Shown piece by piece: positions 8,537 through 18,045 of a DNA stretch of 50,290 nucleotides (its first letter is position 1; every line of letters begins with the position of its first letter). The notes under the pieces are model-generated. The model made no database searches, was not told the DNA's origin, and worked only from the letters and a program-made list of their open reading frames with translations. The stretch is from contig WRJM01000003.1 in assembly GCA_009782265.1 (NCBI GenBank), positions 1 through 50,290 of the forward strand, in the 5' to 3' direction. A program made the position numbers and the translations under genes. This DNA comes from Oscillospiraceae bacterium. Lineage in GTDB: Bacteria; Bacillota; Clostridia; Oscillospirales; Ruminococcaceae.

Positions 8537-9886
8537 CTAATCCAACTCCGCCGCGCTCGCAAGCTCAATCTCAACCTTAATCTTTTTCTGATTTCCTGCT
8601 TCATTGAAACGGATTACGGTCAGCTCTACCGTATCGCCGGGTTTTTTGTTTTTAATCTGCGTTTGTACGTCGGCAATGGTTGAAACCGCATTGCCGTTGA
8701 TTTCGATGATAATATCACCTCTTGCAAGTTCGCTGTTATAAGCGGGTGCTTGCGGGTTAATATCCGTTACCAAAATGCCTTCTTTTACATCCAAGCCGTA
8801 CAACTGCGCCGAATATTCGTTTAGCACGACCGGATTCATAATGCCGAGCATGGGGCGGGACGTAATCTTTCCGTATTGCAGTAATTGATTGATAACCGGC
8901 TTGGCTTCATCAATTGTAATCGCAAGCCCTATATTATCCACAAGATTTTCCCAAACTAATTTCTTATTGACAATCCCAACCACGTTGCCGTACATGTCAA
9001 ACAAAGGACCGCCGGAATTCCCCGAATTCACCGCCGCGTCAAACTGAATGGAACTAAGCTCATACCCGCCGTTCTCAAATTCACGGTTTAAACCTGAAAC
9101 AATCCCGAACGTCATAGATTTATTCAGCCCTAAAGGATACCCGATGGGGCAGACAAATGTACCGACTTTAAGAGACGCGCTGTCCCCGATGGGAAGTGCT
9201 TTGAAAGGTTCGTCGCGTGAGATTTTAAGCACAGCGATGTCCGTGGAGTTATCTGAACCGATAAGCTCGGCTTTGTAACGGTGGGTTATGCTCGGGTCGT
9301 CATAATCGTCAACAACCGCATAAAAATCCGTACCGTTTTCAATTACATGATGGTTGGTTAAAATATAACCGTCTGTAGTGAAAATAAATCCTGTTCCGAC
9401 AAGCTGGGTTTCCTCAGTCCCCGAAGAAAATCTGCCCCCGCCGCTTTTATAATTGATTTCAATCCCAACGACGCCGTCGCTGACCAACTCATAAAGCTGT
9501 GAAGGCGTAAGTTCGGTGTGATTATTATTAATGACTAACGTGTCATTGGAAATAAGCACTTCCGTAGGTTTGCCGCCGTCTGTCTGTTTTGCGTCGCTGT
9601 TGAGTTCAAACTGCGGATAGGTACGGTTGCTGTCCGGCGAACCCTCTCTGATTAAATCCGTGAAGCTGTAAACCAACAGCGTTCCGCCCGCACCCGAGCC
9701 GATTCCGAGCGCAACCACCAATAAGCAAATGAGCGCGGCAACAGCAAAACGCTTGTTCTTCGCTTTGTGCGGTTTCTCCGGCTTCATCAGGGATTCCTGA
9801 TTCTGTGTCATTTCAGGCACAGCGATTAACTGCGCTTCCGCCGGTTGAATCGCATGGTCGTGATTGTCTTTTAAGAAATGTTCCAT
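8537..9886 (-). CDS. HtrA/DegP-like S1C serine protease with PDZ domain
   Basis: TM anchor; GTGFIFTTDGYILTNHHVIENG, DNSTDIAVLKI, DAAVNSGNSGGPLFD; C-terminal PDZ. Confidence 0.92.
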   Translation of the reverse strand: MEHFLKDNHDHAIQPAEAQLIAVPEMTQNQESLMKPEKPHKAKNKRFAVAALICLLVVALGIGSGAGGTLLVYSFTDLIREGSPDSNRTYPQFELNSDAKQTDGGKPTEVLISNDTLVINNNHTELTPSQLYELVSDGVVGIEINYKSGGGRFSSGTEETQLVGTGFIFTTDGYILTNHHVIENGTDFYAVVDDYDDPSITHRYKAELIGSDNSTDIAVLKISRDEPFKALPIGDSASLKVGTFVCPIGYPLGLNKSMTFGIVSGLNREFENGGYELSSIQFDAAVNSGNSGGPLFDMYGNVVGIVNKKLVWENLVDNIGLAITIDEAKPVINQLLQYGKITSRPMLGIMNPVVLNEYSAQLYGLDVKEGILVTDINPQAPAYNSELARGDIIIEINGNAVSTIADVQTQIKNKKPGDTVELTVIRFNEAGNQKKIKVEIELASAAELD

Positions 9887-10017
9887 TTTGCCCTCCGTTT
9901 TCGTGTTTCTCTCCGTTTACTATGGTTATGTATTTAATCTTAAACGTCAATTGTGAAAGCATTGTGATATTGTTCTTAACGCCGGTTAAACTTAAACCGA
10001 ATCGTAATGCATCAACA

Positions 10018-11430
10018 TCAAATTTTCTTTTCAACAGCTAACGCAACCGCGCACTCGATTCTTTTTTTCATCCATTCGCAGAAAAGCTCCGATTGCTTTC
10101 TGGCGTCACCTTCAAATAAAAAGCTTTCGGCGTTGCACCCGCCGCCGCAGTAAAAACGTGCCCAGCAGTCCGGACATTTTTCCTTTGCATAAATATGCGT
10201 TTTTGAAAAATATTCTTTTATTTTTAAATCCGGTAAGCCGCTTTTATTAATATTGCCCATTTTCCACTCGTCAATACCGACAAACCGGTGACAGGGGTAA
10301 ATATTTCCGTCCGGAGCAACCGCTATGTATTCATTGCCCGAGCCGCACCCGCGAAGCCGCTTTAAAATGCAAGGTCCTCGATTAATATCAATCACAAAAT
10401 GAAAAAAACTCCATTTGCCGTGATTGCCGCGCATTAATTCAAAAAGCCTGTCATATTCGTTCTTGATACGGGGCAGGTGTTCTTTTTTCAGCGCGAAAGG
10501 AAATGTTTCCGGAACAGTTACCGGTTCAATTGAGATGTTTGAGAAACCTTCTTTTGCAATAGAAACCACATCGCCCGCAAAATCAAGATTATAACTTGTA
10601 AATGTTCCGCGTATAAAATAATCCGTAAATCCCTTTTTAGTACGGTTTTTTACAAGTTTTTTGAACTTAGGCAGAATGACGTCATAACTGCTCTTGCCGT
10701 TCAGGCAGGGGCGAAGCCGGTCGTTGACCTCCCTGCGTCCGTCAAGCGACAACACTACGTTTGCCATATTTTCGTTTATGTACTCACTTTTTTCATCGTC
10801 AAGCAAAAGCCCGTTGGTGGTAATCGTAAATTTAAACTCTTTTCCGCGCTCTTTCGCTTGTTCTTTACCGTATTCAACAGTCTGCACCACCGTGTCCCAC
10901 GCCATTAAAGGCTCGCCCCCGAAGAAATCAATTTCAAGATGCCGCCGTTCGCCGGCGTTATTCAGAAGATAATCCACGGCTTGTTTTCCGGTTTCGGGCG
11001 TCATGGTTAATTTTTCGCCGCCGAATCCGCCTCCGTCTGCGAAGCAATACCCGCAGTTTAAGTTGCAGTCGTGCGAAACATGCAAACACATGGCTTTAAG
11101 AGGCGCGCCGATATTCATTTCCGCGTAATCGCCGTAATCTGCGTCACCCTCTCCGCTCAGCAAGCCGCTCGCCGACATTTCATAAAGCTCGTTGTAACAG
11201 GCTTTCACGTCATTTTCGTTGTAATCGCTGAATTGTTCAATCAAGCTTGCCGGACAAACGGGTTCTTTTATATCGGGATGGTCTTTTGCTTCTTTAAACG
11301 GCGGTTCGGAAAAATTAACGAAATCAAGCATTTTATAAATTAATTCATCAACGACATGAATTCCGCCCGAAGTAATATCAAGCAGAATAAAATGCTCTCC
11401 CTGCTTGAACTTATGAAATGTTTCCCTCAT
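10018..11430 (-). CDS. scfB: Radical SAM/SPASM SCIFF-peptide maturase
   Basis: CLHVSHDCNLNCGYCFADGG radical SAM motif, C-terminal SPASM cysteines, adjacent SCIFF precursor. Confidence 0.88.
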   Translation of the reverse strand: MRETFHKFKQGEHFILLDITSGGIHVVDELIYKMLDFVNFSEPPFKEAKDHPDIKEPVCPASLIEQFSDYNENDVKACYNELYEMSASGLLSGEGDADYGDYAEMNIGAPLKAMCLHVSHDCNLNCGYCFADGGGFGGEKLTMTPETGKQAVDYLLNNAGERRHLEIDFFGGEPLMAWDTVVQTVEYGKEQAKERGKEFKFTITTNGLLLDDEKSEYINENMANVVLSLDGRREVNDRLRPCLNGKSSYDVILPKFKKLVKNRTKKGFTDYFIRGTFTSYNLDFAGDVVSIAKEGFSNISIEPVTVPETFPFALKKEHLPRIKNEYDRLFELMRGNHGKWSFFHFVIDINRGPCILKRLRGCGSGNEYIAVAPDGNIYPCHRFVGIDEWKMGNINKSGLPDLKIKEYFSKTHIYAKEKCPDCWARFYCGGGCNAESFLFEGDARKQSELFCEWMKKRIECAVALAVEKKI

Positions 11431-11598
11431 TTATTCGCCTGTTTCCGGACGTTCGCAGGGCTGATTCGCAACCGTACAGGAGGTTTTGCACGCGGACTGG
11501 CAGGAGGAACGGCAGTTGCCGCAGCCGCCTTTGCGCACGGATTCACGCAGGACCGGTCCGCAGATTGTTTTAATTTTTGATTTTTCTGTTGTTTTCAT
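11431..11598 (-). CDS. scfA: SCIFF-type ranthipeptide precursor
   Basis: KGGCGNCRSSCQSACKTSCTVANQPCERP next to the maturase. MKTTEKSK start chosen. Confidence 0.88.
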   Translation of the reverse strand: MKTTEKSKIKTICGPVLRESVRKGGCGNCRSSCQSACKTSCTVANQPCERPETGE

Positions 11599-11668
11599 TT
11601 TAATAACCATACCTTTCCGGAATTTTACAGGGTAAAATTCCCGTTTGAAAGATTTATCTTTCAAACAT
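11596..11668 (-). repeat. Hairpin leader, copy B (upstream of scfA)
   Basis: On minus strand: ATGTTTGAAAGATAAATCTTTCAAAC, GGAATTTTAC-CCT-GTAAAATTCC, GGTATGGTTATTAAAATG. Related to 25095-25233 and 45399-45440. Confidence 0.7.
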
Positions 11669-11722
11669 TGCTCCTTATGTCGTTTAATTTACTTTTAATA
11701 GTTATCCCTTTGCGATATATTT

Positions 11723-11824
11723 TGTAGGGGCGGGGCTCGTCCCCGCCCGCTAAAGTACAGGTATATTTATATATTTCGGGCGACCGGTACTTAGCAAAGC
11801 TAAGTACATGGGTCAGCCCCTACA
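11723..11824. repeat. Paired GTAGGGGCG palindromic repeat with a nested hairpin
   Basis: TGTAGGGGCGGGGCTCGTCCCCGCCCG...CGGGCGACC[GGTACTTAGCAAAGCTAAGTACAT]GGGTCAGCCCCTACA. Confidence 0.75.
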
Positions 11825-12039
11825 TTGGGTTTTTGCAATATAGAGATAACCATCTTACTTTTATTATAACATAAAAAATAATTGTTTGCAATAAGTAAAA
11901 TTTTTCAAAAGAAAAATTTTACGGGAATATTTTCCTTTTTTTATTTTTCGGCTAAATTTACCCCTTGAAAAATCGACAAAAATATGATATACTTACTAAT
12001 GATTTTATTATTTTATTAATTAACAGCGGATATTTTTAC

Positions 12040-12072
12040 CGTGTTTCCCCCGCTGAAAGCGGGGGAAACACG
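12040..12072. terminator. Perfect 15-bp hairpin
   Basis: CGTGTTTCCCCCGCT-GAA-AGCGGGGGAAACACG. Confidence 0.5.
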
Positions 12073-12116
12073 AGAATAAGTTCTGTTTTTAATAACAGCA
12101 GGGAGTGTATCAATAA

Positions 12117-12602
12117 ATGAGTTGTGATTGTAAAAATAACAATAATTATGCAGAATTAGAACCGTGTCTTGAAAAATACGCCGATACAGAAGGCAGTTTA
12201 ATTACGATTTTACAAAACGCGCAGGAGTTATACGGCTTTTTGTCGCCGGATTTGCTCAGCTTTATAGCAAAACGCACGAATATTAAACTTGCTAAAATTA
12301 TGGGTGTTGTGACTTTTTACGCGCAGTTCCGCACAAAACCGACCGGCAAGCATTTAATTCTGCTGTGTCAGGGAACGGCATGCCATGTCAACGGCTCTGC
12401 GGAAATTGAAGAAGCCGTGAAAGAACATCTCAGCGTTGCAGAGGGCGATATTACCCCGAACGGTCTTTTTACCTATAACAACGTTGCGTGTTTAGGCTGC
12501 TGCAGTCTGTCGCCGGTGATGATGATTGGCGATAAAACCTACGGCAATCTTACGAAAGAAAAAGTTGTCGGAATTCTCAAAGAAATTGAGGTACAGGGAT
12601 AA
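12117..12602 (+). CDS. NuoE/HydC-like thioredoxin-fold [2Fe-2S] subunit
   Basis: MGVVTFYAQFRTKPTGKHLILLCQGTACHVNGS...VACLGCCSLSPVMMI. Confidence 0.92.
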   Translation: MSCDCKNNNNYAELEPCLEKYADTEGSLITILQNAQELYGFLSPDLLSFIAKRTNIKLAKIMGVVTFYAQFRTKPTGKHLILLCQGTACHVNGSAEIEEAVKEHLSVAEGDITPNGLFTYNNVACLGCCSLSPVMMIGDKTYGNLTKEKVVGILKEIEVQG

Positions 12603-14408
12603 ATGAAAATATCAGTAGGAATGGGAAGCTGCGGCATTGCCGCCGGTGCGAATGAAATATTTAATATACTTAATAACGGTCTTAACGATATACTTAACAG
12701 AGAAGCCGAAAATACTGCAACCGGCAGCTTGCCGGCGGTAGGGTGTATCGGCATGTGCTATTTAGAGCCGATTGTCAATATTGACAGCGACATATATGTA
12801 AAAGTTGACCCGAAAGGCGCGGAAGAACTTTTGAAGCTAATTCGCGGCGAAGAAAACAACGCCGCCGATTATAAAATCAAGCAGGAAGATTTAGACGGAT
12901 TAGCGTTTCAAACCCGCATAGCTTTACAGAACTGCGGTTTAATCAACCCTGAAAATATAAATGATTATATCGCAAAAGACGGCTATAAAGCCGCCCGAAA
13001 ATGCGTTTTAGAATTAAGTTATGAGGAAATTATAAAAGAAGTTAAAACCTCCGGCATCGGCGGGCGCGGCGGCGCAGGTTTCCCCACATGGTTCAAATGG
13101 CAAGCCGCCCGCGACAGCAAAAATGTAGGGGACGTACGCCATGTGCTTGCTGACGCAAACACCGGCGTCCCGCAAAAGAAATACATTATCTGTAACGCCG
13201 ACGAAGGCGACCCCGGCGCGTTTATGGACAGAGCGATTTTAGAGGGCGACCCGCACGCCGTACTCGAAGGAATGATTATCGGCGCAATGGCTATCGGTTC
13301 AGACGAAGGTATTATCTATGTCCGCGCTGAATACCCGCTTGCCATTACAAGACTTGAAACCGCCATTAAACAAGCGCGTGAAAAAAACTTTCTCGGTGAA
13401 AATATTTTCGGTTCGGACAAGAATTTTGATATACGAATCAAAGCAGGTGCGGGCGCGTTCGTTTGCGGCGAAGAAACCGCGCTGATTGCGTCTTTAGAGG
13501 GCGAACGCGGTATGCCCCGATTAAAACCGCCATTCCCCGCCGAGAAAGGCTACCGGCAAAAACCCAGTAATATTAACAACGTCGAAACCTACGCCAATAT
13601 CCCGTGGATTATCCGAAACGGCGGCGAAGCCTTTTCGGAAATGGGTACGGAACATTCCAAAGGTACAAAGGTCTTCGCGCTTACAGGCAAAATCGCCAAA
13701 GGCGGGCTTGTGGAAGTGCCTATGGGCAAAACCATACGCGACGTGGTTTTCGGCGCGGGCGGCGGTATTAAAAATAATAGGAAATTTAAAGCCGTACAAA
13801 CCGGCGGACCGTCGGGCGGCTGTATTCCAGCCGACTTAATAGACACGGAAATAGATTATAAAAATCTTTCGGCTATCGGTGCGATTATGGGCTCAGGCGG
13901 TATGGTCGTCATGGACGAGAACACCTGCATGGTGGATATGGCGCGGTTTTTCCTTGATTTTACCTGCAAGGAAAGCTGCGGAAAATGCACCCATTGCCGA
14001 ATCGGCAACCGCAGAATGTTGGAAATTTTGAACAGAATCTGTGAAGGTAAAGGTAAAGACGGTGATATTGAACTGCTCAGCGATTTAGCCGTGCAAATCA
14101 AGGACGGCTCATTGTGTGCACTGGGGCAAACCGCGCCGAATCCTGTGCTTTCCACTTTAAAATACTTCAAGAATGAATATATCGACCATATCGAACATAA
14201 AAAATGCACTGCAAAGCAGTGCAAGGCGTTATTAACTTACGCGATTGACGCGCAGAAATGCACGGGCTGTACGCTATGTTCAAGAAAATGCCCTGTAAAT
14301 GCGATTTCCGGCGCGGTAAAAAACCCGCATGTGATTAATAATGAAACGTGTATAAAATGCGGAAAATGCGCGGAAACCTGCAAATTTAACGCAATCAACG
14401 TAACGTAG
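12603..14408 (+). CDS. NuoF/HydB-like NADH-binding flavoprotein with N- and C-terminal Fe-S domains
   Basis: GIGGRGGAGFPTWFKW, NADEGDPGAFMDR, ESCGKCTHCRIG, C-terminal CTGCTLCSRKCP/CIKCGKCAETC. Confidence 0.94.
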   Translation: MKISVGMGSCGIAAGANEIFNILNNGLNDILNREAENTATGSLPAVGCIGMCYLEPIVNIDSDIYVKVDPKGAEELLKLIRGEENNAADYKIKQEDLDGLAFQTRIALQNCGLINPENINDYIAKDGYKAARKCVLELSYEEIIKEVKTSGIGGRGGAGFPTWFKWQAARDSKNVGDVRHVLADANTGVPQKKYIICNADEGDPGAFMDRAILEGDPHAVLEGMIIGAMAIGSDEGIIYVRAEYPLAITRLETAIKQAREKNFLGENIFGSDKNFDIRIKAGAGAFVCGEETALIASLEGERGMPRLKPPFPAEKGYRQKPSNINNVETYANIPWIIRNGGEAFSEMGTEHSKGTKVFALTGKIAKGGLVEVPMGKTIRDVVFGAGGGIKNNRKFKAVQTGGPSGGCIPADLIDTEIDYKNLSAIGAIMGSGGMVVMDENTCMVDMARFFLDFTCKESCGKCTHCRIGNRRMLEILNRICEGKGKDGDIELLSDLAVQIKDGSLCALGQTAPNPVLSTLKYFKNEYIDHIEHKKCTAKQCKALLTYAIDAQKCTGCTLCSRKCPVNAISGAVKNPHVINNETCIKCGKCAETCKFNAINVT

Positions 14409-14479
14409 GGGCGGACGACCCTGTCCGCCCGCTAATAAACCGACGATAATAACGGGCGAATATGGATTTCGCCCCTACA
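14405..14479. repeat. Paired GTAGGGGCG palindromic repeat
   Basis: GTAGGGGCGGACGACCCTGTCCGCCCG...CGGGCGAATATGGATTTCGCCCCTACA. Its TAG is the stop codon of the preceding CDS. Confidence 0.75.
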
Positions 14480-14504
14480 AAAACCCGCGAAATGAGGATA
14501 TACA

Positions 14505-16577
14505 ATGAAAGAAATAAATTTAATAATAAACGGTATAGAAGCCAAAGGGTTTGATAATCAGACGATTTTGGAGGTTGCGCAAAACTGCGGCGTTGAAATT
14601 CCGACCTTATGCCATGACGAGCGCGTGAAAATGTACGGCGCGTGCGGAATCTGCACGGTTGAAATTGAGGGCAGTCCAAGGCTGTTCCGTTCCTGTTCCG
14701 CGCTTGCGGCGGACGGCATGATGATTACCACCGACAGCCAGCGGATTCGCAAAAACCGCCAAACGGCGTTAGAACTGCTTTTAAGCGACCATAAGGGCGA
14801 TTGCCGCCCGCCGTGTATGCTTGCCTGTCCGGCGGAAACCGACTGTATGGGTTATGTAAACCTAATCGCACAGGGGAATTATAACGACGCTTTAAAGCTG
14901 ATTATGGAGAAAATCCCGCTTCCGGCTTCTATAGGGCGCGTCTGCCCGCACCCGTGTGAAGACGGGTGCAGGCGCGAGCTTGTGGAAGAACCGATTGCAA
15001 TAGCGCAATTGAAACAATTCGTCGGTGATTTGTCTTTAAATGAATCCGGCGGAATTGAGCGCGACAATACGACGATTCCTTTATCCGGTATGGCGGTCGC
15101 CGTTATCGGCGGCGGACCGGGCGGCTTGTCGGCGGCGTATTTCCTGCGACTGAAAGGTCACGCGGTCACGGTTTTTGACGCCATGCCCGAAATGGGCGGT
15201 ATGCTCCGCTACGGAATTCCCGAATACAGGCTTCCTAAGGCACTTTTGCAAAAAGAAATTGATTTTATTAAAAATACGGGTGTAAAAATGCGCAATAATG
15301 TGCGGATTTGCGCCGATACAGCTAACACCCTGAATGACCTCCGCAAAGAATTTGACGCTGTGATTATCGCGGCGGGCGCGTGGTCGGATTTAAAACTGCG
15401 CTGTAAGGGCGAAGATTTAAACGGCGTTATGGGCGGGATTAAATTCTTGCTTGAAGTCGCAACCGGACATATCAAACAGGGGGATTTTGAAGGCAAAAAA
15501 ATCGCTGTTGTCGGCGGCGGAAACACCGCTATGGACGCTTGCAGAACGGCTGTAAGGCTCGGCACGGAAAAGGTTTATAATATCTACCGCCGTACTAAAA
15601 ACGAAATGCCCGCAGAGGAAATTGAAATTCTTGAAGCAGAAGAAGAGGGTGTAATTTTCAAGAACCTGACCAATCCGAATGAAATCGTCGGCGGCGGGGA
15701 AGCCCCCGCAGGAAATCCTTCTTCAAAAACAGTAACGTCCATTAGATTACAGGTCATGGAGCTTGGCGAACCGGACGCTTCCGGACGGCGCGCACCCGTG
15801 CCTGTTGAGGGAAAAGAAGAAGTGCTTGACGTTGACATGGTTATCGCGGCTATCGGGCAGAAGCTGAACCCGGGCGGATTTGAAGCTTTGGAGCTTACAA
15901 GCAGAGGAACAATCAACGCGGACGAAAATATGTTCACCACAAACTTAGACGGTGTTTTTGCCATCGGCGACGCCGTGAATAAGGGTGCGGATATTGCCGT
16001 TTCCGCAATCGGACAGGCGAAAAAAGCCGCCGAAGCAGTTAATAAATACTTATACGGCGAAGAATTAAACCCGCCGGCGCGTTATCTTGTAAAGGACGAA
16101 AAAACCGCGGAAGATTTCAAAGACAGAGAGAAGCAAGCGCGTGTAAAAATGCCGCACAGAAGCGGAAACGAGCGTAAAGCTGATTTTAAAGAAATCAATC
16201 TCGGCTTATCGGAAGAAGCGGCAAAAAAGGAAGCAAGCCGTTGTCTGGAGTGCGGCTGTAAAGATTATTTTGACTGCAAATTAATTAAATATGCTAATCA
16301 ATATGAAGTCAAACCGGAAAAGTATGAATGTGAAACCTGCCGGCGAACTACGGAGCAGGAAATTCCGGATATAATTCAAAACCCTAATAAGTGCGTTTTG
16401 TGCGGGCTGTGCGTGAGGTTATGCGAAGAAGATGTCGGCGCGGGCGTTCTCGGTTTTGTGAACCGCGGGTTTGATACAACGGTCAGAGCTGCAGGCGATA
16501 TAACGAAATGCGCCGACTGCGGGAAATGTGCAGAAGTTTGCCCGACAGGGGCATTGATGAAAGCAAATCAAGCATGA
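14505..16577 (+). CDS. [2Fe-2S]-ferredoxin / GltD-like FAD-NAD(P) oxidoreductase / 2x[4Fe-4S] fusion
   Basis: N-terminal C..(C)GACGIC ferredoxin, AVIGGGPGGLSAAYFLRLKGHAVTVFDAMPEMGGMLRYGIPEYRLPK, VVGGGNTAMDACRTAVRLG, C-terminal CVLCGLCVRLCEE/CADCGKCAEVCP. Confidence 0.9.
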   Translation: MKEINLIINGIEAKGFDNQTILEVAQNCGVEIPTLCHDERVKMYGACGICTVEIEGSPRLFRSCSALAADGMMITTDSQRIRKNRQTALELLLSDHKGDCRPPCMLACPAETDCMGYVNLIAQGNYNDALKLIMEKIPLPASIGRVCPHPCEDGCRRELVEEPIAIAQLKQFVGDLSLNESGGIERDNTTIPLSGMAVAVIGGGPGGLSAAYFLRLKGHAVTVFDAMPEMGGMLRYGIPEYRLPKALLQKEIDFIKNTGVKMRNNVRICADTANTLNDLRKEFDAVIIAAGAWSDLKLRCKGEDLNGVMGGIKFLLEVATGHIKQGDFEGKKIAVVGGGNTAMDACRTAVRLGTEKVYNIYRRTKNEMPAEEIEILEAEEEGVIFKNLTNPNEIVGGGEAPAGNPSSKTVTSIRLQVMELGEPDASGRRAPVPVEGKEEVLDVDMVIAAIGQKLNPGGFEALELTSRGTINADENMFTTNLDGVFAIGDAVNKGADIAVSAIGQAKKAAEAVNKYLYGEELNPPARYLVKDEKTAEDFKDREKQARVKMPHRSGNERKADFKEINLGLSEEAAKKEASRCLECGCKDYFDCKLIKYANQYEVKPEKYECETCRRTTEQEIPDIIQNPNKCVLCGLCVRLCEEDVGAGVLGFVNRGFDTTVRAAGDITKCADCGKCAEVCPTGALMKANQA

Positions 16578-17974
16578 AAATAGGATTCATAAGTTTTGAC
16601 CACCTGCGCGGCTGGAACGGGATTACGCGCCTGATTGACCGAATTGCCGCTGAAATGGCAGAGCGCGGGCACAGCGTCAGCATTGTCGCGCTTGAAGCGT
16701 CCGCAGATTCTAAAAAGAAAATACCCGTTTCAAAGCTTGATTATCCCCATGAATTAATCACGCTGAATTTAAACGACCGTCAGGGACAAACAGAGGCGGC
16801 GGGAAAAATTGCCGCTTCGGGGCTTGACGTCTGCGCGGCTTCCATAGGCTCAGCACGGCTTTTACAGCTTCCCTGCCTGTTTAAAGCTTCCGGTATTCCT
16901 TTTATTCACGGCGAACCCGCCGACCCGCGTGTTTTTAATTTTGCGCGCTGGCAACCATATGAGCATTACGGGGTTTTATTCGCCGCCGACGCTTTCACCG
17001 TGCTTTTAGAAGAATACCTCCCCTTTTATCCTAAAGCCTTGCAGTCCCGCGCACATGTTATCGGCAATCCCGCACCAAAGCCCGCGCCTGTTGACTTTGC
17101 GGCGAGAAGAAAAAAGAAAACCCGCACAATTATTTCTGCGGGGCGTTTTAATGAGAATGATAAGCGGTTCTCTTTTTTAATCCGCGCTTTCGCCCTGCTT
17201 CATAAAGAATTCCCCGAATGGCGGCTTAAATTAGCCGGTTCAGGGACGTACCGCGAGTTTTACGGTATTTTAGCGGAACAGCTCGGCATACGGCGGTTTT
17301 TGGATTTTACGGGCGCGGTTGACGATGTCGGTTCTCTTTACGAAGATTCGGATATTTTTTGTTTACCCTCATTTATTGCGGAGGGTTTACCTATGGTTTA
17401 TCTTGAAGCGTCCGCTTACGCCTTGCCGCTTGCGGGTTATAAATCCTGCGTTGCTTCCGCCGCACTGATAGATTCAAAAACAGGCGCATTGGCAGAAGAA
17501 AACACACCCGAGTCCCTTGCAAATGCGCTTCGCTCCCTGATGGTTTTACCGCCGGAGGAAAGAGAACAAACCGGTATAAACGCACACGAAAAACTGCAAA
17601 AACTTTACGGAAACAGCATTGTTTTTGACGAGTGGGAAGCATTGTTCGCGGAAACTGTTGAAAAGGTGAAGAACATAGGTTCAACGGCACTTGAAAGGAG
17701 CTTGAAAATGAACGGTATCGGAAAAGAATGGGTTGATTTGAATTTAACGCCCGACAGCTCTGTTTGGACGAAAAAGGTTTTAAGCAGTGCCGCTGCTGAA
17801 ATTTCCGCAAGGGAAAACTCTATGTCGGCTACGGAGAACTCCGACACAGAAGCCGAAAATGTGCGGCTTCGGTGCGAAATCGCAAAATTAACAAGGGATT
17901 ACAGAAATTTACAGGAGAATTACGCTTCTCTTGCGGAGCAGTTTAAAATGCTCGGGCAAAAGCGTAAAAAATAA
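16574..17974 (+). CDS. Glycosyltransferase family 1/4-like
   Basis: MKIGFISFDHLRGWNGITRLIDRIAAEMAERGH, SAGRFNENDKRFSFLIRAFALL, ADIFCLPSFIAEGLPMVYLEA-like block. Overlaps the previous stop (ATGA). Confidence 0.85.
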   Translation: MKIGFISFDHLRGWNGITRLIDRIAAEMAERGHSVSIVALEASADSKKKIPVSKLDYPHELITLNLNDRQGQTEAAGKIAASGLDVCAASIGSARLLQLPCLFKASGIPFIHGEPADPRVFNFARWQPYEHYGVLFAADAFTVLLEEYLPFYPKALQSRAHVIGNPAPKPAPVDFAARRKKKTRTIISAGRFNENDKRFSFLIRAFALLHKEFPEWRLKLAGSGTYREFYGILAEQLGIRRFLDFTGAVDDVGSLYEDSDIFCLPSFIAEGLPMVYLEASAYALPLAGYKSCVASAALIDSKTGALAEENTPESLANALRSLMVLPPEEREQTGINAHEKLQKLYGNSIVFDEWEALFAETVEKVKNIGSTALERSLKMNGIGKEWVDLNLTPDSSVWTKKVLSSAAAEISARENSMSATENSDTEAENVRLRCEIAKLTRDYRNLQENYASLAEQFKMLGQKRKK

Positions 17975-18045
17975 AAATTTTTATTGCAATTTTATGCAGA
18001 ATATGGTATAATTAATTCTATAAAATTAAAAAAAGGGGAATTGTT

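Noticed and set aside
10018-11598. SCIFF system as a novel RiPP
   Set aside because: SCIFF/ranthipeptide precursor plus radical-SAM maturase is an established, widespread Clostridia locus; only its leader is unusual.
13521-14224. Long minus-strand ORFs inside the NuoF-like gene
   Set aside because: Shadow ORFs of a strongly conserved coding sequence.
15209-15964. Minus-strand ORFs inside the GltD-like fusion gene
   Set aside because: Shadow ORFs; no start signals or domains.
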